From Bacilli bacterium (GTDB lineage Bacteria > Bacillota_I > Bacilli_A > RF39 > UBA660): 64,000 nucleotides of DNA. Below the pieces are notes generated by a model. It was not told the DNA's origin. It did not search any database and saw only the letters and a program-made list of their open reading frames with translations. The stretch spans positions 1 to 64,000 of the forward strand of contig JAFSVF010000005.1 of NCBI GenBank assembly GCA_017450205.1. Reading direction: 5' to 3'. Positions 51,786 to 61,600 of the stretch are shown here, one piece after another (position 1 is the stretch's first letter; every line of letters begins with the position of its first letter). A program made the translations under genes and the position numbers.

Positions 51786-52559
51786 ATGAAATACTACTTA
51801 GGAAAATTAAAAAATGCTATATATGAACCGATTAAATGTATTGAAGAAGATGATATTTTATCAGTAATTAACTATACTTCGAAGTTTTATGACGAAGAAG
51901 AATTAAGAACTGAATTAATAAATAGAAAACTAATTGATGGAAATGAACCACTAGTATACGTATATAGACAAAAAGATAAATATCTTAAGTTAAATAATGG
52001 CGAAAACTTAACTTTTAATTTTGCAAAGGATTATAATACTGGTAGTGGTTTATATAATACATTAGTACATGAAAAATATAATCAAGAGTTATTCACTTTT
52101 CTTTCTAAAATGATTTTAAGTAAATATAATGGCGTTAAAAATTATATTGCTGAAAGAGAAAATATTTTACAAGTTTATAGAGAAGTTTTATATGCCAATG
52201 ATTTAGGTATAGCTAAGTATGAAGAAACTATTGATAAAGGAAAATTAAATGAATTAATTAGAAACTTTGTAAGATCTTCGATTGGTATTTATGATAAAAA
52301 GACAAAATCTTATAAAGCTACTGATGGAAGATATGATGTAGACAAGAGAAAACTTGCTGATTTAATACTTATGTTGAATAATTATTATAACGAAAAAATA
52401 AGAGAATCTCTTTATGCATATTTAACTGAAAAGAAACTTGAAAAAAGAGATACTTATGAAGAAATCGAAGGTTATGAAAAAGAAGAATTTTTAACTGATG
52501 AAGACTTTGAAATTCAAGGTATGAATCCTGATGATTATAAAAAATTAATTAGAAATTAA
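51786..52559 (+). CDS. Cytoplasmic protein of unknown function
   Basis: 257 aa from ATG 51786; ATG 51780 is too close to the GGGGAG site. No signal or membrane segment. A short strand-rich N-terminus (MKYYLGKLKNAIYEPIKCI) leads into a mostly helical, Lys/Glu/Tyr-rich protein, with an acidic end ('YEEIEGYEKEEFLTDEDFEIQGM'). I do not recognise the family. It follows the NUDIX gene by 39 bases and may share its transcript, and ends at a terminator before the giant gene. Confidence 0.65.
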   Translation: MKYYLGKLKNAIYEPIKCIEEDDILSVINYTSKFYDEEELRTELINRKLIDGNEPLVYVYRQKDKYLKLNNGENLTFNFAKDYNTGSGLYNTLVHEKYNQELFTFLSKMILSKYNGVKNYIAERENILQVYREVLYANDLGIAKYEETIDKGKLNELIRNFVRSSIGIYDKKTKSYKATDGRYDVDKRKLADLILMLNNYYNEKIRESLYAYLTEKKLEKRDTYEEIEGYEKEEFLTDEDFEIQGMNPDDYKKLIRN

Positions 52560-52583
52560 AGTTCAAGAAATTGAACTTTTTTT
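52558..52583 (+). terminator. Rho-independent terminator
   Basis: AAAGTTCAA (52558-52566), GAAA loop, TTGAACTTT (52571-52579), then Ts. Confidence 0.9.
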
Positions 52584-52604
52584 ATTTATTTAAATACTTA
52601 TTTT

Positions 52605-52613
52605 TGCTATAAT
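52605..52613 (+). promoter_or_regulatory. Extended -10 promoter for the giant surface-protein gene
   Basis: TGCTATAAT (52605-52613), then AGGAG (52625-52629) and ATG 52640. Confidence 0.6.
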
Positions 52614-52639
52614 TTTTATAGAATAGGAGTTAGGATTTA

Positions 52640-55600
52640 ATGAAGAAAGTTTATAAATATATAGTAATTTTTGTTTTTGTATTTATGTTAATTTTTGGAT
52701 TAGCTTTTTTTGGCTTAAATAAATATAATACTATTGTTAGTTCTAATAAAAACTTGCTTGTAGATACTGATGGAATTGAATCAACTCAATTAAAATCTTT
52801 AGTTGTTGAAGATTTTGAAGATGATTTAACTTTTTATAAAGATATTTATTCTTATAATATTTCTATTTATGATTCTTATTATTATTTAAATATTAATGCA
52901 GTTCCTGAAGATCAAGATGCAACTGTTAAAATAAGTGGAAGAGAATATTTAATTAATAATACTGGTTCTATTATTGTTAAGGTTTCTTTAAATGGTAATA
53001 GTAGTACTTATACTATTAACTATACTAAAGGACGAAGTACAAGTGATTTAAGTTATAGTAAAACTTATAGTTATACTGGAGGACAACAAATATTTACTGT
53101 TCCTTATTCTGGTTACTACAAGATAAGAGCTTGGGGTGCTGGTGGAGGGAAAGATGGTAAATATGGTGGACCTGGTGGTTACTCTATTGGTGTTGCAAGA
53201 TTAGTTAAAGATGAAGTTTTATACGTTTATGTTGGTGGTGTTGGTGCTTCAGCTGCTCAAAACTCTGGTGGTGGTTACAATGGTGGTGGTAACGCTGGTA
53301 ACTCTGGTTCTTCCGGAGGTGGAGGCGGAGCTTCACACGTTGCTTCAGTAGCTGGAGTTATGAGTTCGTTATCAAGTTATATTGGAACATATTCATCAAC
53401 TACTGGTACTTATAATTCTGATAAGATTATAATCGTTGCCGGTGGTGGTGGCGGTGGAGGAAACTCTAATGACTACTACGGAGGTGGTGGAGGAGCTGTT
53501 GGACATAGTGGTAACGCTTCTTCAGGTGGTTCTCAAACTGCAGCTGGTACTGGTAATCGTAATGGATCATTTGGACAAGGTGGTCATAGAAACGGTGACG
53601 GCGGTGGCGGCGGAGGCGGCTTCTGGGGTGGAGCTGCTGGTAATGGAGATAATAATGGATCTGGTGGATCTGGATTTATCGGATCTTCAAGATTAATTTC
53701 TTATGGTGATATTACTAAACACATGACTTGTTATTGGTGTAGTACTAATAATAATCCTGAAACAAAAACTATTAGTAACTCTAATATGTCTAGTTCTTTC
53801 TTAGATGATTATGCAAGTAATACACATGGAAGAATTATTTTTGATAGATTAGCTGTTCCTTCTAATAACTATTATTTAAGTAATATTACTAGTGATACTG
53901 GTACTTGGAATAAAGTATTTAATCCGATTGAAGAAGATTATATGTTATCTGTTAGTATGTATACTCATAAAGTTAATCTATATGCTAATATGACTGATTC
54001 TTCTACTCAATCTGTAACAGGTACTGGAGAATACATTTTAAATATTGGTTATAATTATGCAACTATTAGTGTTACTGCTGATAATGGAGAAGTTAAGAAT
54101 TATAACATTACTATTTTAAGAGAAAGTTTAAAAGGTAAACATTCTTCTGAATTAAGGCTTATTAATTATGATGATGTTGGTGATGTTAGAAAAACAATAT
54201 ATGTTGATAAAGGTGTACTTGTATATGATTTAACATTACCATCATATAAGATTGCTAATAACATTGAAGCTATCCCTTATGACTCTGAAGCAACAGTAGA
54301 AATTACTGGTAGTGATTTCATTATTGATGATGGAACTATTAGAATTAAGGTTTCCGCTCCAGGAGTAGACGACACTTTATATATTATTAATTATACTTTA
54401 AAGAATTATTATCAAAGTATTACTAAAAACTATTCTGCTACTAGTTCCCAATATACATATACAATTCCAACGACAGGATACTATAAACTTGAAGCCTGGG
54501 GTGCTAGTGGAGGTAATGATGGTAAAGTTGGTGGTGATGGAGGATACTCTATTGGTGTTGCTTTCTTAACTGAAGGTGAAACACTTTACATGAATGTTGG
54601 AACTCGTGGTTCTAACTCTGCTAGTGGTAACGGTGGAGGTTACAACGGTGGTGGTAATGCAGGTGGCTCTGGTTCTTCCGGTGGTGGAGGAGGAGCAACA
54701 AGTGTTGCTACTGTTTCGGGTACTCTTCCTAACTTAGGAGCTTATATTGGTACTTATTCTTCTACTAGAAAAACTTATGATTCAGATAAAATTTTAATCG
54801 TTGCCGGTGGTGGTGGCGGTGGAGGAAACTCTAATGACTACTACGGATGTGGTGGAGGAGCTGCTGGTCATGTAGGTAATGCATCTACAGCTGGTTCTCA
54901 AACTGCTGCAGGTACTGGTAATCTTAATGGATCATTTGGACAAGGTGGTCATAGAAATGGCGACGGTGGAGGCGGCGGAGGCGGCTTCTGGGGTGGTGCT
55001 GCTGGTAATGGAGATAATAATGGATCTGGTGGATCTGGATTTATTGGTTCTTCAAGATTAATTTCATATGGTGATATTACTAAGCACATGAGTTGTTATA
55101 ATTGTCCTGCTCAAAGTGATCCTGAAATATTAACTTATGCTAAAGGTACTCATGGAAGTTCATTTGTAGCTGATGTAGCATCTACTTCTGGTGGATATTT
55201 AAAGGTTGAAATGCTTGAATTCATTAGTGAAAATAATTTCTTAACAAGTTTAACTGTTGTAGATGATGAACTTGAAGATACAGGTACTTGGGATAAAGAA
55301 TTTGATCCATCTGTATATGATTATAAAGTTACTGTAGATACTTATTTAAATTATGTTACTGTAACAGGTGAAGCTGCTAATGCTAAATCAGTTGATGGTA
55401 GCGAAAGAAGATTTATTAATCTTGGAGATAACTATTTTACTTTAACAGTTACTGCTCAAAATGGTAGTGTAAGAACTTATACAGTTAATGTATATCGTGC
55501 TTATTCTTCAGTTCCTACAACTGAACTTATGTTAATAGATTTCAATTTAACTGATGGTAATGTTTATGAAAGAATCTTCTGTGAACACGATGTATATGAT

Positions 55601-58600
55601 TATGATTTAACAATACTTTCTGGTATTTATTCATTAGATGTTATTGCTGTTCCTTATGATCAAAATGCTACAGTTAAATATTCTGGTTTTGGTTATATTA
55701 AAACTTCTAAAGTTGCTTATATTATTGTAAGTAATCCTAATGCATCACCTAGTCAAACTATATATGCTATTAATATTATTAAAGGTGAGGCTGCAAGTGA
55801 TGTTGAATTTAACTATACAGGTACTTACCAAACATTTACTGCTGAATATGCTGGGTACTATCAAGTTGAAGCTTGGGGAGCACAAGGTGGTAACGATGGT
55901 GAACTTGGTGGACTTGGTGGTTATGCTACTGGTGTTGTAAGACTTTCTGCTGGTGAAACACTTTACATTTATGTAGGTGGAGCTGGTAATGGTTGTGTTG
56001 CTGGTACAGGTGGTGGATACAACGGTGGAGGTAATGCTGGTAACTCTGGATGTTCTGGTGGTGGCGGTGGAGCTACTCACATAGCATTTGTTCCTGGTTT
56101 ACTTAATACACTTGAAAGCTATAAAGGCTTCTATAATAATGCAAAGAAAACTTATGTATCTGATGATATCTTGATTGTTGCCGGTGGAGGTTCTGGTGCT
56201 GGTCATAGTGCTAGTCTTTCAGGTTCTGGTGGTGGTTATACTGGAGCTACTTCATCTGGTACTGGAGGTACTCAACAAACTTATGGTACAGGTACTAATA
56301 ATGCATCATTTGGACAAGGTGGACACCGCTCTGGTGACGGAGGTGGTGGAGGTGGTGGCTTCTATGGTGGAGGAGCTGCTTATGGAGATACTCATGGTGG
56401 CGGTGGATCTGGTTATATAGGTTCATCTAGACTACAATCTCTAACTACTAGAACTAAACACATGACATGTTATAACTGTCCAACTTCTGAAGATAGTGAA
56501 ATATATACTGAAACTACTACAAGATATAGTAGTAGTCCTACACCCGATTATGCTAAGAGTGGAAATGGTTATGCTAAACTTACTTTATTAAATTTAAGTA
56601 CTAATAATTTCTTAAGTAATATTACTATTAAAGATATTGTAGATTTAGATGATATCAAAGATTTAACCTTAAATGAAACATTTGATATGAATAAAACTAC
56701 TTATACAATTACAGTAGATCCTGATATTACTTCAATTAGATTAAGTGCTAAACCTGAAGATTCTAAAGCTACAATTGATGGTTTAGGAGATTTTGATGTT
56801 CCTGTTGGCACTACTGATTTTGATATTGTAGTAACTGCAGAAAATGGAGATAAAAAAACTTATACAGTAAAAGTAACTAGACAGGCTTCAACTAATACTA
56901 AACCTACAGCCATTTATGTATCTGGTTTAATCAAATCATTATGTAATTCTAATGATACTTATTGTAAGTTATATGATACAAGTAATAATGTGGTAGATAC
57001 TTATGATTCTGATGTTGAAGAGTATAGAATTACTGTTCCATCTCGTATTAAACAATTAAAATGGATTGTAGATAAATCTAATGTTAATCAAGTTGTTACA
57101 GGTGATGGTATTTCTGAATTACCTTCAGGATTAACTACAGTAACAGTAGAAGTAGAATCAGAATATTGTGCTTACTATTATCCTGAATTAAATGCTCTAC
57201 CTCCTGAAGATCCTGAAGAAGAATATACTCCTCCTGATAAGTCTGATCCTAAATATGCTAATTGCTTTAGAACCTATACATATAATGTAACTAGAATAGT
57301 AAGTGATGATGCAGATTTAAAAACATTAAAGATTGATAATGTAGAAACTAATCCTCAATTAGATCCAGCAAGTGATGCAGAAATTGAATTTGATTTAAAC
57401 TATGTTGATCCAGATGTATTTGATTATTTCTTCTCAGTTCCTAAGAGTTGGGATCATGTTAAATATTTAGTTGCTGAAGCTGATGCTCATGATGATGGAG
57501 CAGAAGTAGATATAAATGGAAATGAAAACTTTGTTGTTGGTGAATCTAACTTAGTTGAAATAGTAGTTACTGCACCAGATGGAGTAACTCAAAGAACTTA
57601 TAGACTACATGTATTTAGAGAATTTGAAAAGAATGTATATGTTAATAATTTAGCTATTAAAGATCATATTTTTGATCAAGAGTTCTCTAAATACAACTTT
57701 GGTCCTTATAAAGTTACTATTCCTAATGATGAAACTAGTGCTCAAATAACATTTAGAGTAGAATCTGATACTACTACTGCAGCATTTACTAGAACTAGAA
57801 CTACATCTATTAGTGAATCTCATAGTGGTCAAGATTATACAGTTGATATTACAGGTATTCCTGTTAATACAACATATTATGAACTTAATACTACAGCTGA
57901 AGATAATAACTATACTGGTACTTATACAATTGAAATTACTAGACTTAAGAATAGTGATTCAACTTTAAAGAGCATTATAGCTAAGACTGATGATACTAAT
58001 TGGACACTTGATCCTGTATTTGATCCTAGTGTTCATGATTATACTATTAATGTAGATGCCGGTGTTACAAGTGTTACATTAGTACCTGAAGTAAATGTAA
58101 ATACTTCAAGTATATCAATGCCTGATGGTGAATCTATTCATGTAGGTAATACAGTTAAAAGAGTAATAGTTACAGCAGAAGATAAAACATATACTATTTA
58201 TAACTTTACTATTGTAAGACCACCATTTAGTGATGCTACATTAAAAGAACTTACTATTAAAGATTCATCTGATAATAGTTATACTGTTAAAGATATAAAT
58301 GATAATGAATTTGATCCATCCGTTAATGTTTATTATGTAACAGTTCCTAATGATGTATATGTAGTTAATATTAATGGTGTTAAAAATAATGTATTTGCTA
58401 CTGTAACTGGTAATGGTAAATACTATTTATCAGTAGGAGAAAATAATATAGTTTTAAGTGTTACAGCAGAAAATGGAGTAGTTAATTATTATAATATTTA
58501 TATAACTCGTGAACCTAACTCAAACCCTGAGTTAACTAGTATTACTTCTTCAAAATCTATTTTAAATGAAACATTTACTGATAATACTGTTACTTATACA

Positions 58601-61600
58601 ATGGATGTTACTTATGATGTAGATTATATTGATTTAACATATCATTTTGCTGCTAGTACTACTAGTGCTAAGACTTATAGTTTAAGTGATACAGAATATG
58701 ATCAAAGTAAAGTTCCTTTAGTAACTGGCGATAATGAATTAAAGATTATTACTAAAGCTGAAGATAATTCAGAATTAACTTATTATTTAACTATTACTAA
58801 AGATGCTAGTACTATTAATACTTTAGAAAATGTAGTTATTAATGAAACTAGATATACTCCAGTATTTGATCCAAATGAAAATAATTATTATGCATATCTT
58901 CCTTATGATGTAAGAACAGTTCACTTTAAAGTAACAAAGGGTGATGATGCAGAAAATTATACAATTGCAGTTACTGATAGTGATTTAATTGTAGATGGTG
59001 ATGAAGTATCTGGATTAAAAGTTGATGAAAATGTAATTTCTATCATAGTTACACCTGAGGATGGTACTATTAATACTTATGTATTTGATTTAACAGTTAT
59101 TCCTGAGGGTGCATCTAATACTAAGTTAAAGAAATTAACCGTAAGTAATGGAACACTTAGCCCAACATTTGATCCAAATGTTTTGCATTATGATATAGAA
59201 GTTCCATATGAAGTTACTACTGATACTATTGATGCTACAGTAGAAGCTCCACTTGAGGTTGATGATACAACTCCAATTTCTGGTTTGGGTACTTATACAT
59301 TACCAGTTGGTATTACTAATGCTTATGTAATTGTACATGGTATTGATGGATATGATAGAGTATACTCAATAACATTTAATAGACTTCCAAATGATGACTC
59401 TATGTTAAAGACTTTAACTGTTAAAGATTTAATTCTTACACCAGGATTTAGTCCTAACACAGTAGAGTATGATATGGATGTTGATTCTAACTCTATTAAC
59501 TTTACTTCAATAGTTCCTAATGATCCAAATGCTTCTTATGAAGTAGTAGGTAATAGTAACTTATCTGAGATTGGTACTACTTATGTAGTTAAGATTATAG
59601 TTACTGCAGAAAATGGAACAGATAAGACAGAGTATAAAATTAATGCTAAGAGAATAGCTAGTTCAAATGCTAATCTTGCTGATTTAGGAGTTAAAGACTT
59701 TACTATAAATCCAACATTTACTCCAACTAATACTATTTATTATTTAACAGTTCCAAATGATGTTTCTAATGTTTTAATTTATGCAGAACCTGAGGCTGGT
59801 AATCCAACTATTACAGGTGATGGAATTCAACCTGTATATACAGGAATGAATTATAAGACAATTGAAGTTGTATCTGAAGATGGAAGCGTTTCTAAATCAT
59901 ATACAATTGCTATTACTCGTGAAGAATCTGATAATACTAATGTTACTTATTTAGAAATACTTAATGGAACTATGAATAAAGAGTTTAATAACGATGGTGA
60001 TGATACATATAATGTTGAAGTTTATTCATCTGAAGAGTCTCTAGACTTTAAAGTAGTTCTTGAAGATCCAAATGCAACATATAGAGTATCTAATAATAGC
60101 TTTAGTTCTAATACTACTGTTACACTTACTGTAGTAGCAGAAGATAATTCAACAAGAACTATAACATTTAATGTAACTGTTAAACCTATGGTTAGTGCTT
60201 TACTTAAGAATTTATATGTAGATAACTATGAACTTGAAAGTAAATTTAATTCTAATATCTTCTATTACAATTTAACTATTAATTATGAAGATGAAGAAAT
60301 TGTTCCTCATTATGAGAAAGTAGATCCAGATGCTACAGTAGTAGTTTCTAAATGTGATGATTTAGTTGTAGGGTCTACTGAAGTTACATTTACTGTAACT
60401 GATAGTGAGAATAATAATACTGAAACCTATACTATTAATGTTACTAGAAATCCTTATGTAAATAACTTCTTAGAATACTTATATAATGATTATAAAACAG
60501 GTGAATTTAAAGAAGATTTCTCAAAGACTAAATATATTTATACTTTAGATGTAGATAAAGACTTTGATGAAATTACATTATTTGGTTCACCAACTACTAG
60601 CCAATCTACAATTACTATTACAACTACTAATGAAGCAGGTAATAGTGATTCTATTAAATATAAATTAGGTGCTTACAAACTTAATAAGGGTGAAAATAAA
60701 TTTACTGTTAATGTTTCCTTAAATGGTTATACAAGAAAATATCATGTTTATGTTAATAGAGCATTTGATAGTCAAAAAGATTTATTTACTTTAACTGTTA
60801 GAAGTGGAACAGAGTTCTATAAATTAACTCCTGAGTTTACTTCTGATCATACTACTTATGATTTAACAGTTGAAAATGATATAAATAATATTATATTTGC
60901 AGGTACTATACCTAGTACTGCATCTGTATATGGTTTAGGTAAACATGAACTTAATCCATTACATAATATATTTAATATTGTAGTTACTGCTGAAGATGGA
61001 ACTACTAAAACTTATACTATTGATGTTTATAAGAATGCATCAAATAATGCTTACTTAACTGATTTAGTTCCAAGTGTCGGTTCTCTAGATCCTGCATTTG
61101 CATATGAAACTAATGTTTACGATTTAGTATTAGATAATTCAGTTTCATTACTTTCATTTACTGTAATGACTGAAGATCCAAATGCTACTTATACTGGTAC
61201 TGATGCTGAGATTGTTCCAGATGGAATTTCTGTAAGAACTATTACAGTAACAGCAGAAGATAATACTCCTAGAACTTATACAATTAATGTTGTTAAGTTT
61301 GTATCTGATGATGCAGACTTACTTAACTTAAAGGTAAAAGGTTATAGTTATGTAGATCAAGAAAACTTAACTAGTACAATTACTTTTAATAAAGATACTT
61401 ATGAATATTATTGTATTTTAAATAATAGTAAAAAGACTATTTCTAAATCTGATTTTGAATATTCATTAAGTTATAATAAAGCTACGATTAGTTTTCAAGA
61501 AGAAACTAATATATCTACTAAAGGGTTTACTGAATATAATGTTATAGTTACAGCAGAGGATAGTGTAACTAAGAATATTTATAAAGTTTTCTTTAAGAGA

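Noticed and set aside
53436-53696. A Val/Glu/Leu-rich open frame inside the first glycine-rich module, with similar ones at 54879-55061 and 56175-56420
   Set aside because: Each is the +1/+2 frame shadow of GGT/GGA glycine codons in the giant gene; no ribosome site and odd composition.
53050-56605. CRISPR-like or tandem DNA repeat array
   Set aside because: The repeats are long coding modules in one frame with diverging DNA, not short identical repeats with spacers.
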